A DNA stretch of 64,000 nt from Planctomycetota bacterium (GCA_026692905.1 JAPLNL010000112.1:1-64000); one strand, 5' to 3'. Counted from the first letter of the stretch, positions 53,608-62,654 are shown. Notes: generated by a model not told the origin, from the sequence alone. A program made the numbers and translations.

Positions 53608-54476
53608 CAGAATAGCTTTGCCCCAGTCGGCCAAATGGCAAAGTAAACAGCGTCCAAGAATATATTGAGCACAATGTCCAGCAGCAGAATCATAACAAAG
53701 CTCTGCACGAATGCGGCGGTTGCAGCTCGACCAACCCCTTCTGCACCCGCTTGACAGTGAAAGCCACGGTAGCAACTAACCACTGCAATCGTTGCCCCAA
53801 AGAAGATGCTCTTGAAGACACCTGTGAACAAGTCAAAGCTACCCACAAATTCGCGGCTGTTTCGCAAGTACTGAGCATGATCGATTCCAAAGACGATGAC
53901 GCTATAAAAGTAGCCGCCTACGATTCCCATGAAGTCAGCCATGATTGTCAAAGCAGGAATCAGCAAGACACATGCCAAAAAGCGAGGCACGACCAAGTAG
54001 TGGATCGGGTTTGCCCCCATGCTGATCAGTGCATCGATTTGCTCGGTAACTCGCATTGTACCCAAGACCGCTGCCATTGCGCTACCTACTCGACCAGCGA
54101 GCATGGTCGCCGCCAAAACCGGCCCGAGCTCACGGACGAGCGACATGTTAATGACTGCCCCAAGAAACGTTTCCATTCCAATGTTTTTGAACTGATGATA
54201 ACTTTGAATGGCTAGAACCATCCCGATAAACGTGCCAGTGAGAGCAACAACGGGGAGACTAAGAACGCCGACTGCATAGAAATTCGGCATGAGTGTTTCT
54301 CGCTTTGGTTTGGCGCGAAACATCCACAAAACCATCTGCCAACCAAAAATCGAAATATCCCCAACCGTCGAAACTCCATCAATAACGACCGTGCCCCAAA
54401 CCGACGCGAAACGATGAAGGCTGCTCAAGAGCCGACTTTGCGGTGAGTCCATGTTTGGGAACGGATCGGTAGCCAT
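53607..54476 (-). CDS. mlaE: MlaE-type ABC permease
   Basis: Membrane subunit of the lipid transporter. 289 residues with the MlaE hallmark VLAIQSYHQFKNIGMETFLG and LVRELGPVLAATMLAGRVGS, then MRVTEQIDALISMGANPIHY. First gene of the mla operon; the gene upstream is divergent. Confidence 0.92.
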   Translation of the reverse strand: MATDPFPNMDSPQSRLLSSLHRFASVWGTVVIDGVSTVGDISIFGWQMVLWMFRAKPKRETLMPNFYAVGVLSLPVVALTGTFIGMVLAIQSYHQFKNIGMETFLGAVINMSLVRELGPVLAATMLAGRVGSAMAAVLGTMRVTEQIDALISMGANPIHYLVVPRFLACVLLIPALTIMADFMGIVGGYFYSVIVFGIDHAQYLRNSREFVGSFDLFTGVFKSIFFGATIAVVSCYRGFHCQAGAEGVGRAATAAFVQSFVMILLLDIVLNIFLDAVYFAIWPTGAKLF

Positions 54477-54578
54477 ATCCCTCAGTGTCGGCTGTTAAGA
54501 CGCGTAACTTGAGCCGACTTTGACGAAAAAAGGGATTATGACGTTGGTGTCCCGGCTTCACACCGCTTTAACCGCAAA

Positions 54579-54642
54579 GGCGAGCGGCAGGACCAAATGT
54601 GTCGCGAATCCAGCTACGGTACTTTTCATTCCGCCGCTCGCC
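54579..54642. repeat. GAGCGGC inverted pair
   Basis: GGCGAGCGGC (54579-54588) and its complement GCCGCTCGCC (54633-54642). The GAGCGGC box is the one linked to repeat A elsewhere, but no A core is present here. It is in the 282-base divergent gap before 54759 and could hold promoters for both sides; I cannot assign them. Confidence 0.55.
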
Positions 54643-54758
54643 CAAAAGTGCGGTCGGTCGCCGAAAGGCCATACACCAGCGCTTGCCCAGAACGCTATAA
54701 TCGCACACCCTCCCATTGAAAGAACAGAGAATCACCCACGAAAACTGTAGCTGGAAAC

Positions 54759-55844
54759 ATGAATCAACGATTTTTGCTGTCATTTAGCCTATTCGCCTCG
54801 CTTTTCTTTTGCCAGGGGTGTGAAGAACCCAAGCCTATAGCCAACACCGGTGGGAAAAAGGTGGTTCAACAGTCGTTGAGCGAAGTTCAAGCCGAGAGCG
54901 CAGCTGGAATTGTCGAGGAAGCCAAGCCAGGAAAAGCCAAACCGAAGGCAAAGGACAAGGTTTCGCTGCTTTTGAACTGGTATCCCGAAGCAGAACACGG
55001 CGGTTTTTATGCCGCACAAGTTCACGGGATTTTTGAAAAGTATGGCTTGGATGTTGAAATTCGTCCCGGTGGAAAAACCACCGTTGTGGCCCAGGAACTC
55101 ACGTTGGGACGAGTTCAATTTGGAGTTGGCAATGCAGATGACGTGCTTATCGCTCGGAATCAGGATGTTCCAATGGTGGCCTTGATGGCACCCATCCAGA
55201 ACGGACCTCGCTGCATTATGGTTCGAAAAGATTCAGGCATCACGGGTTTCGACGGTCTCAAGAACCTGAAGCTTCAAATCGATTCTTCGCGTCCCTACGT
55301 GTCGTTTCTCAAGAGTAAGGGATTTCTAACCGAGGGGGTTGAAGTCGTGCCATACTTCGGTTCGGTCGCCATGCTGGTTGCCGAAAAGGGAGTTGCGACT
55401 CAGGGATACAGTTTCAGCGAGCCTTTTATGGCCCGGCAACAAGGAGTCGAAGTCACTGAGCTCATGATGTCTGAGATTGGCTACAACCCATACGCAAGCC
55501 TGCTCGTCACCACGGAAAGTCTAATTTCCAAGGAGGAGGATATCTGCAAGCGGATGGTTCAAGCCAGTGTCGAAGGTTGGAAAAAGTATTTGGAATCGCC
55601 AGCCGAATCGAACAAAGTAATTTTGTCGAAAAACAAGCAGGGGTTGGAGAAGAACGCTTTGGACTTTGGAGTTGAGGCTCTCAAGCCGCTTTGCATTCCT
55701 AGCGGTGCGACAGAAAATGTGGTTGGCTCGATGTCGGCGGAACGATGGACCGCCCTAGCGGAAACTTTGTCATCGCTCAAGATCATTGACGCCGGGAAAG
55801 CCTCCGTGGAAAAGGCCTTTACTTTGCGTTTTTTAAGTCGGTAG
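54759..55844 (+). CDS. NMT1/ThiY-type substrate-binding lipoprotein
   Basis: 361 residues with a lipoprotein-like signal (LFASLFFCQGCEE) and linker rich in Lys/Ala/Pro. The binding domain starts VSLLLNWYPEAEHGGFYAAQ, the pattern of NMT1/THI5-like proteins that bind thiamine precursors, nitrate- or sulfonate-type ligands. No permease or ATPase is adjacent, so it is an orphan binding protein or works with distant subunits. Confidence 0.8.
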   Translation: MNQRFLLSFSLFASLFFCQGCEEPKPIANTGGKKVVQQSLSEVQAESAAGIVEEAKPGKAKPKAKDKVSLLLNWYPEAEHGGFYAAQVHGIFEKYGLDVEIRPGGKTTVVAQELTLGRVQFGVGNADDVLIARNQDVPMVALMAPIQNGPRCIMVRKDSGITGFDGLKNLKLQIDSSRPYVSFLKSKGFLTEGVEVVPYFGSVAMLVAEKGVATQGYSFSEPFMARQQGVEVTELMMSEIGYNPYASLLVTTESLISKEEDICKRMVQASVEGWKKYLESPAESNKVILSKNKQGLEKNALDFGVEALKPLCIPSGATENVVGSMSAERWTALAETLSSLKIIDAGKASVEKAFTLRFLSR

Positions 55845-55899
55845 GGATGGCTCGACATTCTGGGTTTTGGCCTTTACATTGTTCGTGCGCCAAAAAACC

Positions 55900-55923
55900 T
55901 AGCACGACGCGCAAGCTAGTGAA
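55900..55923 (-). repeat. Dispersed repeat A, copy 9 (left flank of minisatellite)
   Basis: Exact unit in reverse orientation. Its last bases GAA begin the first unit of the adjoining 12-bp array. Confidence 0.9.
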
Positions 55924-56022
55924 TTCCACCATGAATTCTACTGAGAATTCCACTATGAATTCCACTATGAATTCCACCATGAATTCCACTATGAATTCCA
56001 CCATGAATTCCACCATGAATTC
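55921..56022. repeat. 12-bp minisatellite between inverted repeat A copies
   Basis: Eight consecutive 12-bp units GAATTCCACYAT (second unit varies) from 55921 to 56016, then a partial unit that merges into repeat A. Both strands stay open as repeated Met-Asn-Ser-Thr or Met-Val-Glu-Phe, but no start signal supports a gene. Confidence 0.9.
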
Positions 56023-56043
56023 ACTAGCTTGCGCGTCGTGCTA
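56020..56043 (+). repeat. Dispersed repeat A, copy 10 (right flank of minisatellite)
   Basis: Exact unit, facing copy 9 across the 12-bp array. The 246-base gap 55845-56090 holds only this structure and the hpt leader. Confidence 0.9.
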
Positions 56044-56090
56044 TGCAGCTTGGCTTGCACCGACTTTGACTTTAGCGAACGGCGAAAACC

Positions 56091-56624
56091 TTGAAAATCC
56101 TCTTGAATGAACAGCAGATCGGGCAAGGCATCGATCGTTTGGCTTCTCAACTAAAAGAGCATTACAAAGACCATCCCATAACCATCGTGGGGATCATGAC
56201 GGGCAGTCTCGTCATGTTGGCGGATTTGATTCGCCGATTGGAAATGCCGGTTCGCATCAGCTTGATCCAAGCAAGCTCGTATCGCGGTGGCACACAGTCG
56301 GGAGACTTGGTGATCCAAGACCAAATGATGCTGGATATCAAGGATCGAGACGTATTGTTGATCGATGACATTTTTGATACCGGCAAAACGCTGGTTCAGG
56401 TAACGCAACGGCTTACTGCCTTGGAACCCAAATCGATTCGGACTGCGGTTTTCTTGAACAAACTCGGACAGAGCGTTGTGTCTGCTGTGCCGGATTTTGT
56501 AGTTTTCGAAATTCCAAACGAGTTCGTCGTTGGGTATGGATTGGACTACGAAGACTTGTACCGAAACCTGCCCTACGTGGGCGTCCTCGAAGCTTCCGAT
56601 TTGCAGAATCACGTGTCGGCTTAA
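56091..56624 (+). CDS. hpt: Hypoxanthine phosphoribosyltransferase
   Basis: Purine salvage: joins hypoxanthine or guanine to PRPP. 177 residues with ITIVGIMTGSLVMLADLIRR, the flexible-loop SYRGG and the PRPP motif DVLLIDDIFDTGKT. No ATG is in frame, so a TTG starts it. It is followed after 3 bases by a glycosyltransferase gene. Confidence 0.92.
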   Translation: MKILLNEQQIGQGIDRLASQLKEHYKDHPITIVGIMTGSLVMLADLIRRLEMPVRISLIQASSYRGGTQSGDLVIQDQMMLDIKDRDVLLIDDIFDTGKTLVQVTQRLTALEPKSIRTAVFLNKLGQSVVSAVPDFVVFEIPNEFVVGYGLDYEDLYRNLPYVGVLEASDLQNHVSA

Positions 56625-56627
56625 GTT

Positions 56628-57806
56628 GTGTCCACATCCATTCATGGGCCTAGGGTGCTTGTTGTCACCCGTCGATTCTGGCCGTTTACGGACGACAATT
56701 GTCAGCGGCTATTGCAGTTCTGTGCAGCGTTGACTCGAGCGGGCGCGACAGTGACTGTGCTGACCGCCCGATGGCATTCAAGTTGGCCTGCATACTCCGT
56801 ATGCCGCGAAGTGCCTGTGCATCGATTGCTTCCTTCTCCGAATACCAACTGGAACGAAAGTCATTTTCAAAAAAATGCGGTGCAGTGGATCAGCAAAACA
56901 GCAAAAAATTACGACTGCATTTATGTCGATCGCGCGGATAGCCTTGTTGCTTCGTTGCAATGCAAGAGCTCGAAATGGAACCTGCCCATAGTCGTTCGTT
57001 TTTCGCCTGAGGAGAGCGGGTTTGGACTCGCAACTGGTCTGAGGATTACTCAAGTTGCGATGGCGGACCAATGTCGACGAGTCGCACGTATCGTTTGTCC
57101 AACGCCCAACGCCCATAGGATTCTGGTGTCTCAGGGGATTACCGAGTCTCAAATCGTAAGGATCGCCGATACGGCTTGGGAGCATGTAAGTCGATCGGAA
57201 GAACTTCGGACGAATGCATCCAACGCGCTTTTCGACACCAGTAGCGATTTCCTGATTCCTGGTCGAACCGATTTGCTGCTGCACCTGGGCGTTTCAGAGT
57301 CGATTCCACTTCGAAAAGCAATTCAAGTTGTTTGCGATCTTTTGGACTCGGGAGCGGCCATGCGCATGTGGATTATTGGTTCTGGTCTCGACCCGAGTTT
57401 ATTTTACGATTTGATCAAATCGCGAGGTTGGCATCGTGAAATCCTTCTTTTCGATGGGTTTGATGACTTGCAGGAATTGATTCGGGTGACGGATCTTTGT
57501 ATCGCCTCAAATCCTAAGGAGGCGATACAATACACTTTGCCAACTTTGGCTAGTGCGGGCGTTCCCATGATGATTGCCGACAATCAGGAATGTCGGGCTT
57601 GGTTGCCTGAAAACCAGCATTTCCAACTTTATTCAACGGAGCAGGCTCTGGCCCTAAAACTACAAGACTTCCTCGCAAATCGAGAACGCTGGACTTCCGC
57701 GGCCGGTGCGCTGCGTCAGACGATGCGACGAGGTAAAACGTTGGACGAATGTATTCAGCAATGGCTATCCCTCTTCCGTGACTCCATCCTTGAATGCAAA
57801 GCATGA
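56628..57806 (+). CDS. GT4-like glycosyltransferase
   Basis: 392 residues, GT-B fold. The N-terminal half opens with VLVVTRRFWPFTDDNCQRLL, the C-terminal half has LLLHLGVSESIPLRKAIQVV, MWIIGSGLDPSLFYDLI and LCIASNPKEAIQYTLPTLAS. The E-x7-E pattern of GT4 is changed, so activity is less certain than for its neighbour. It starts with GTG and overlaps the next gene as ATGA. Confidence 0.75.
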   Translation: MSTSIHGPRVLVVTRRFWPFTDDNCQRLLQFCAALTRAGATVTVLTARWHSSWPAYSVCREVPVHRLLPSPNTNWNESHFQKNAVQWISKTAKNYDCIYVDRADSLVASLQCKSSKWNLPIVVRFSPEESGFGLATGLRITQVAMADQCRRVARIVCPTPNAHRILVSQGITESQIVRIADTAWEHVSRSEELRTNASNALFDTSSDFLIPGRTDLLLHLGVSESIPLRKAIQVVCDLLDSGAAMRMWIIGSGLDPSLFYDLIKSRGWHREILLFDGFDDLQELIRVTDLCIASNPKEAIQYTLPTLASAGVPMMIADNQECRAWLPENQHFQLYSTEQALALKLQDFLANRERWTSAAGALRQTMRRGKTLDECIQQWLSLFRDSILECKA

Positions 57807-58909
57807 AACTGCGAGTTTGCTTGATTATCCCTACGCTCGACCAGGGAGGGGCGGAGAAACAGATTTCGCTTTTGGCTCGCGGGTTGGATCGCAATGAGTT
57901 TGAGGCGATCGTGATCGTTCTGACTCGAACTGGTCCCCGCGAACAGGAGCTGCTCGACAATGGCATCAAGGTTCACCATATCAACAAGCGATCGAAACTC
58001 GATCCATTTGCGTGGCTTCGATTGAGAAAGCTCCTGAAGCAATTGAAACCCGATATTGTTCATACATGGCTTTTTGCAGCAAATGCGTATGGACGATCTG
58101 CTGCCTTATCCGCTGGCGTTCCCGTCATTTTGGGATCTGAGCGATCGGTTGACCCGTGGAAAAATGGACTGCAGTTTTGGATCGATCGATTCCTTTTGAA
58201 GCGAACCCAGGGTCTTACGGCCAACAGCCAAGGGACTATCGATTTTTATCAACAACACGGACTTGATTCAAATCGCTTTCAATTGATTCCGAACGGGATC
58301 GAACCGGCAATGCCTAGCCGTTTGAGTCGGGCGGAAGCTTGCGAAAAAATGGGGGTCTCCACTGAAAGAAAAATCATTATTTCAGTAGGTAGGTTGTGGG
58401 CTCAGAAAGGTTACAAGGACATGCTCTGGGCAGTAGAATTGCTTCGCGTGATGCGTGAGGACATCTGCTACGTGATTGTTGGCGATGGGCCAGATCGAGA
58501 GCGACTGGAACTGTACCGCGATAACATTCGCGGCGCCTCGCAAATTTATTTTCTTGGGCATCGTACCGATGTTTCGGATTTGTTGCCTCACTGCGAAATC
58601 CTTTGGAACGGGAGCCTTTATGAAGGTCAGTCGAATGTCATCATGGAAGCGATGCAGAGCGGCGTGGCCGTGATCGCCTCCGACATTCCGGGAAACCAGG
58701 AATTGGTGCAGCACGAACGGACGGGTCTGCTTTATCCACTTGGAAATGTGAACGATTTAACTCGATTGACCAATATGCTTCTAAACGATGATTCACGGAG
58801 GAAGGCAATGGCCGATAACGCAAAACAGCATATCCAAACGGAGCATTCGGTCGAGCAGATGATTGCTCGCCATGCAGCCTACTATCGAGCAAAGGTTTCG
58901 GACCGATGA
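57803..58909 (+). CDS. GT4 family glycosyltransferase
   Basis: Retaining GT-B transferase of 368 residues: IIPTLDQGGAEKQISLLARG at the start, ANSQGTIDFYQQHG, SVGRLWAQKGYKDML and the donor-site NGSLYEGQSNVIMEAMQSGV. Probably acts on a cytoplasmic lipid-linked glycan. Translationally coupled to the genes on both sides. Confidence 0.88.
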   Translation: MKLRVCLIIPTLDQGGAEKQISLLARGLDRNEFEAIVIVLTRTGPREQELLDNGIKVHHINKRSKLDPFAWLRLRKLLKQLKPDIVHTWLFAANAYGRSAALSAGVPVILGSERSVDPWKNGLQFWIDRFLLKRTQGLTANSQGTIDFYQQHGLDSNRFQLIPNGIEPAMPSRLSRAEACEKMGVSTERKIIISVGRLWAQKGYKDMLWAVELLRVMREDICYVIVGDGPDRERLELYRDNIRGASQIYFLGHRTDVSDLLPHCEILWNGSLYEGQSNVIMEAMQSGVAVIASDIPGNQELVQHERTGLLYPLGNVNDLTRLTNMLLNDDSRRKAMADNAKQHIQTEHSVEQMIARHAAYYRAKVSDR

Positions 58910-60099
58910 AGAACTTAGCTGCCTACGAACCACGTATTGGGACTAGAAATCTAGTCCTGCAGTTGCCAGAGAATGTTTCCGAACTCCGCGTCTCTGGCAT
59001 AGCGGCCGAACAGCCAATCGACGAGCTGATCACAAAGGCGTTTGACGAACCGATCGATTTCCCGCCATTGCCCTTAGCTCTCATCGATGACGATCATATT
59101 GCGATCGCGATCGAGGATGGAGTGCCCGACGCGAATGCGATTGCATGCGCTGTGGTTCGGTATTTAGTCGAGCACGGAACTCGACAGGAAATGATTATCG
59201 TCGTGCTAGGTTCTGACAATCAAGACTGGCGAGATCGACTTGTTGACGATCTCAAGCATCAGGAATTGGATGGGGTTAAGGTTATAAAGCACGAACCGAC
59301 TCATCACGATTCGCACGGCTACATTGCAGCCAGTGCCTCGGCCGACCCAATCTACATTCAACGCGATTTGGTCGAGGCGGAAGTCGTTCTGCCAATCTAT
59401 TGCATTCGCACACCGGATTCTCCCAGTGCGAGTGACAAGTATGGAATGTCACCTAGTTTTGCTGACGCAACAACGCAGCACCGCTGGAACTTGGCTTGGT
59501 TGGATGACAATGTCCACCACCTCCACCTCCAGGAAAAACTGAGTCATGAAGTGGGATGGTTGATGGGGATTCCATTTGCCATCGCGGTTGTTCCCGCCAG
59601 CGATGGTTCTGTTTCAGCAATCTTAGGAGGCAATCCGGATAAAGTTTTCCAACAAGCTTCCGAATTGTTACGCCCTGTCGGCGGTGGTTCCGTGCAAGAG
59701 CATTCGCTGGCTATTGCCTTTGTTGAAGGGGACTGGACACAGCAATCCTGGATGAACGTAGCTAGAGCTGCAGCTCACGCAGATATGCAGCTGAACTCCA
59801 ACGGTAGTATTGTCGTCTGCACCGACATCAAGAACTTGTCGGCAGGGATATCGCAGTTAGGTTCGGACGAATCGGAGGAAAAACTGCAACGGCAGCTATT
59901 AAACAGCGACTTGGAGGATGCATTTGCAGCAGCCGTTTTGAGCTCTATCAAAAGCAAGCGAAGTATTTATTTGATGTCCCAGTTGAGAGTGAACCAAGTC
60001 GAGGGACTCGGTTTAGCCTATTTGGACAGCCCTCTCGACATCGAGCGACTATGTCGAGAAGCGGAATCGGTTTGCGTGATGCGATCTTCGCAGTTCTGA
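58906..60099 (+). CDS. LarA-like (DUF2088) protein
   Basis: 397 residues related to nickel-pincer lactate racemase: LPLALIDDDHIAIAIEDGVP, VVRYLVEHGTRQEMIIVVLG, KHEPTHHDSHGYIAA, then DLVEAEVVLPIYCIRT. The DHTRP motif typical of LarA is replaced by EDGVP, so substrate or cofactor use may differ. Last gene of the hpt-GT4-GT4-LarA run; the start overlaps the GT4 stop. Confidence 0.75.
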   Translation: MKNLAAYEPRIGTRNLVLQLPENVSELRVSGIAAEQPIDELITKAFDEPIDFPPLPLALIDDDHIAIAIEDGVPDANAIACAVVRYLVEHGTRQEMIIVVLGSDNQDWRDRLVDDLKHQELDGVKVIKHEPTHHDSHGYIAASASADPIYIQRDLVEAEVVLPIYCIRTPDSPSASDKYGMSPSFADATTQHRWNLAWLDDNVHHLHLQEKLSHEVGWLMGIPFAIAVVPASDGSVSAILGGNPDKVFQQASELLRPVGGGSVQEHSLAIAFVEGDWTQQSWMNVARAAAHADMQLNSNGSIVVCTDIKNLSAGISQLGSDESEEKLQRQLLNSDLEDAFAAAVLSSIKSKRSIYLMSQLRVNQVEGLGLAYLDSPLDIERLCREAESVCVMRSSQF

Positions 60100-60121
60100 G
60101 AACATCGCATTGCACTTTACC

Positions 60122-60139
60122 GTTAACGTTAACGTTAAC
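60122..60139. repeat. Triple GTTAAC
   Basis: Three consecutive palindromic hexamers GTTAAC just after the LarA-like gene and directly before repeat C. Confidence 0.85.
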
Positions 60140-60345
60140 GGGCGATAGCCCCCGGTTGTTTTGCAGGGATTTAAAGTCACCCTCCCTCGGGGGAGGGTCG
60201 GGCCTTCGGCCCGGGTAGGGTGAACTGATTTATGCAATAGCTGTCGGCACTGGCCCTCCCCTCGCTACGCTCGACCCTCCCAGCGGGAGTGTGTCTAGAC
60301 CGGTCTCTAAGATCGCTCGACATTCGTCGAGAACCGCGGCTAGCG
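60140..60345. repeat. Repeat C interrupted by repeat D
   Basis: The left arm GGGCGATAGCCC-CCGGTT starts at 60140 and the right arm TCGAGAACC-GCGGCTAGCG ends at 60345, as in the intact copy at 45023-45084. Between them 60178-60293 is a full D element, aligning with 18310-18424. So D probably inserted into C. The 325-base gap 60100-60424 has no gene. Confidence 0.8.
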
Positions 60346-60424
60346 TTGTTCGGCTAATTTGTTCACATGCCCCATCTCCGCAAGAGAAGGAAATAGGGAG
60401 GAAAAATCATAAGATCTTGCTCGA

Positions 60425-62221
60425 CTACTTAACCAAATCGATCGGCTTGATCAGCTGTTCCGTGAAGAACTTCGCTGGTTTGAACCCGAAGTTGTTGGGT
60501 TGGTATTTATCCGAGACCTTCACGCTTGCCTTTTCTGGAATCTTTGCTTCTAGGCCTGTCATCCAGTAGGTTGCATTGACGACCAACCGCCGCAGATCTT
60601 CGCAGAGCAGATCGTTCGCGGCTCCCATCGTCGTGCAAAACAGTTTGCCAGTTTTTCCGCCAGGCATCTGATAGTCCTTGGTCCAAACCAAAGGCATCAT
60701 AGGGCTATTCTTTGCTCCCTCGAGTGGTGGATCTGTTGGATTCATGCCCTTTAGAATTTGCCCTTGGAGCAAGACGTTGGCAGTGCTTGGCAAATGAACT
60801 ACGCCATACACATCGGATGGACCAAAGACGTCGCTAACTCCCTTGAGAATCGGGGACGCTTTCGCAGCCTCAACAATCACGCCGCGGGTCGCCTGCGAGC
60901 CGTGGGCGCCATGGTGCGAATGCCAAGTTTCGCCAATGATTTGCTGTCCAAAACCACCTTCCCATTCTTTGCTATTGAACGCCCACTTTTTGAATGGGGA
61001 CTTTGAGGTGTCAGGGAAATTGAATGGGTGTGTTGACGTCCGAAGTGCGATGAACGGTTTCCCCTCATTCATGAATTTCTCAAAATGGGCCATTTGCCAA
61101 TCCGGCAACGATCGAAATCGCAAGCACATGACCATTCCATCTGCGTCATCGAGATGATGCAAACCAGGGATGTTATTTTGGTAGTTAGGATCGACGGTGT
61201 GTGTTTCTGGATTGATCGAGAAGAGCACTACGCAATCATATCCGTGCTGCTCGGACAAAATCTTGGCGAGCATGGGCATCGACTCTTCGGATCGATACTC
61301 TTCGTCGCCGGAGATGAGAACGATCTTCTTGCCTTTGCCAGGTAGATTGGCATCGGTGGCTCCCGGCATGACGAGCCATGGATCGACTTCTTCTCGCAAT
61401 CGGCGAGCCCATACATTTCGGAATCGCGTCGAGTTACCGTGGTCTTGCAACAGCAGATGGTCTTTGGATGGGTGCGCTTTGTACTTGGCGATCTCTTGGT
61501 GTGCCATTGGTCCGATCAGCTCTTTGGCGTTTTGGACGAGAACTCCGTTGTGAAAGACGGTTGCTCGAGCGGGCTTGAGCAACGTCTCGCCGTCGAATCG
61601 CGGAGCTTCAAATAGGATATCGTAAGAGTTCCACTGGCCAGGAGCTTTGGTCACGTTGACTTGTGGTGGGAATTGACCGTAGATCGAGCCGGCTTGGCCG
61701 TCGGCGTAGGTGTCGTTGTCGTAGCTATCGAGAATTTGGATCTCGTAGCGGCCCATAATGATGACGCCGCTGTTTCCTCGCTCTTGCGATTTGCCTTTGA
61801 CGACTTCCGGAGCGGACCATTCGATGTGCAATTGCATGTCGCCAAACTCTTTGCGAGTTTCAATCGAGCCGCTGCCACCGACCGCCTCAAAGTAACCATC
61901 CCCGACTTTCCATGGAGCGGCATTGTCTTTGCTCCCGGCCTTCTTCCACTCTGACAGGTCTTTGCCGTCGAACAGAATCGTTGCATCCGAGGGAGCTTGG
62001 CCAAGGACATCGCCAGCCTTAACAAGAGTCGGTCGCGGTCGGTATTTGTCGTGGACTCGCCATTGGCTGTTCGGAAGAACGGGCGTATTGGTGTAGCCGA
62101 CGCCAGGACCAAGCGGCGCCTGAGCCATGACTTGTCCCATCCCGATCACAGCGAGAGCGGCCAAGGCGCACAACGACAGGCGAATCAAAGGGTTGGTGGA
62201 AGAGAGGAAGTGCAATTTCAT
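60425..62221 (-). CDS. Secreted DUF1080-ThuA fusion protein
   Basis: 598 residues with a signal peptide (LCALAALAVIGMGQVMAQ). First comes a DUF1080 domain (ATILFDGKDLSEWKKAGSK, ERGNSGVIIMGRYEIQI, LLLQDHGNSTRFRNVWARRL), then a ThuA-like class I glutamine-amidotransferase fold (KKIVLISGDEEYRSEESMPM, GHDHGAHGSQ-type His site seen as WHSHHGAHGSQ). Likely a glycan or keto-sugar enzyme. I start at the ATG at 62221; the longer frame has no signal. Confidence 0.88.
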   Translation of the reverse strand: MKLHFLSSTNPLIRLSLCALAALAVIGMGQVMAQAPLGPGVGYTNTPVLPNSQWRVHDKYRPRPTLVKAGDVLGQAPSDATILFDGKDLSEWKKAGSKDNAAPWKVGDGYFEAVGGSGSIETRKEFGDMQLHIEWSAPEVVKGKSQERGNSGVIIMGRYEIQILDSYDNDTYADGQAGSIYGQFPPQVNVTKAPGQWNSYDILFEAPRFDGETLLKPARATVFHNGVLVQNAKELIGPMAHQEIAKYKAHPSKDHLLLQDHGNSTRFRNVWARRLREEVDPWLVMPGATDANLPGKGKKIVLISGDEEYRSEESMPMLAKILSEQHGYDCVVLFSINPETHTVDPNYQNNIPGLHHLDDADGMVMCLRFRSLPDWQMAHFEKFMNEGKPFIALRTSTHPFNFPDTSKSPFKKWAFNSKEWEGGFGQQIIGETWHSHHGAHGSQATRGVIVEAAKASPILKGVSDVFGPSDVYGVVHLPSTANVLLQGQILKGMNPTDPPLEGAKNSPMMPLVWTKDYQMPGGKTGKLFCTTMGAANDLLCEDLRRLVVNATYWMTGLEAKIPEKASVKVSDKYQPNNFGFKPAKFFTEQLIKPIDLVK

Positions 62222-62252
62222 AGTGAGGCTCTCGAGGGAAATAGGCAGGAAG

Positions 62253-62462
62253 TTAGAGGCTAATTGCGAAAAGTTTATTTCGAATACAGATAAAGATTGT
62301 ATCGTTTGCCGCGATGGGCGTGGTATAGCATGCCGAACCCAGGTTAATCTCAGCACTGAAGGTCGCGGGGAGTGCCCTAGACTTGGGAGCATTATTGCAT
62401 TGGGGCGAACCACCCCATTGCGGCCAGTCTTTTTGATTTCGTCGTAGCGACTTAAATGTCAT
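62253..62462 (-). pseudogene. Internally deleted fossil of a PQQ-propeller gene
   Basis: 69 residues joining a propeller start (QKDWPQWGGSPQCNNAPK) to a propeller end (FSAEINLGSACYTTPIAAND, then RNKLFAIS). The end closely matches the end of the intact gene next to it (EINLGSALYTTPVAANESIY, RNRIFAIE), and the start has the usual WPQWGG opening. So this is a tandem duplicate whose middle (over 400 codons) was lost with the frame kept. No signal peptide. Confidence 0.75.
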
Positions 62463-62474
62463 TAACGAAAGAAA

Positions 62475-62511
62475 AACGCCAGGGATCGAATCAGTTCAAG
62501 TCCTTGGCGTT
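62475..62511 (-). terminator. Rho-independent terminator
   Basis: On the minus strand AACGCCAAGGA pairs with TCCCTGGCGTT with one mismatch and is followed by TTTTTCTTTC. It lies downstream of the PQQ-propeller gene. Confidence 0.75.
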
Positions 62512-62600
62512 CTAAGTTCATTTGCGTTTGTTCCGAACGTAATGAAGCGAAACCTGATGTCCAATTCAACTCAAACCAGGAGCACCTCCTCATCCCCCAA

Positions 62601-62629
62601 CCCCTTCTCCTCCCGCGGAGGAGAAGGGG
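62601..62629. repeat. Perfect GC-rich hairpin
   Basis: Arms CCCCTTCTCCTCC (62601-62613) and GGAGGAGAAGGGG (62617-62629) around CGC. Lacks a T run; looks like another dispersed palindrome seen between planctomycete genes rather than a terminator. Confidence 0.75.
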
Positions 62630-62654
62630 AGTTAGAAAATAAAGATCATCTCCT

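Noticed and set aside
55847-56110. Open frames of repeated MNST and, on the other strand, MVEF
   Set aside because: They come from the 12-bp tandem array, whose length is a multiple of three; no ribosome site or family match.
62601-62629. Terminator of the propeller gene
   Set aside because: No T run follows on either strand; the hairpin at 62475-62511 is the better terminator.
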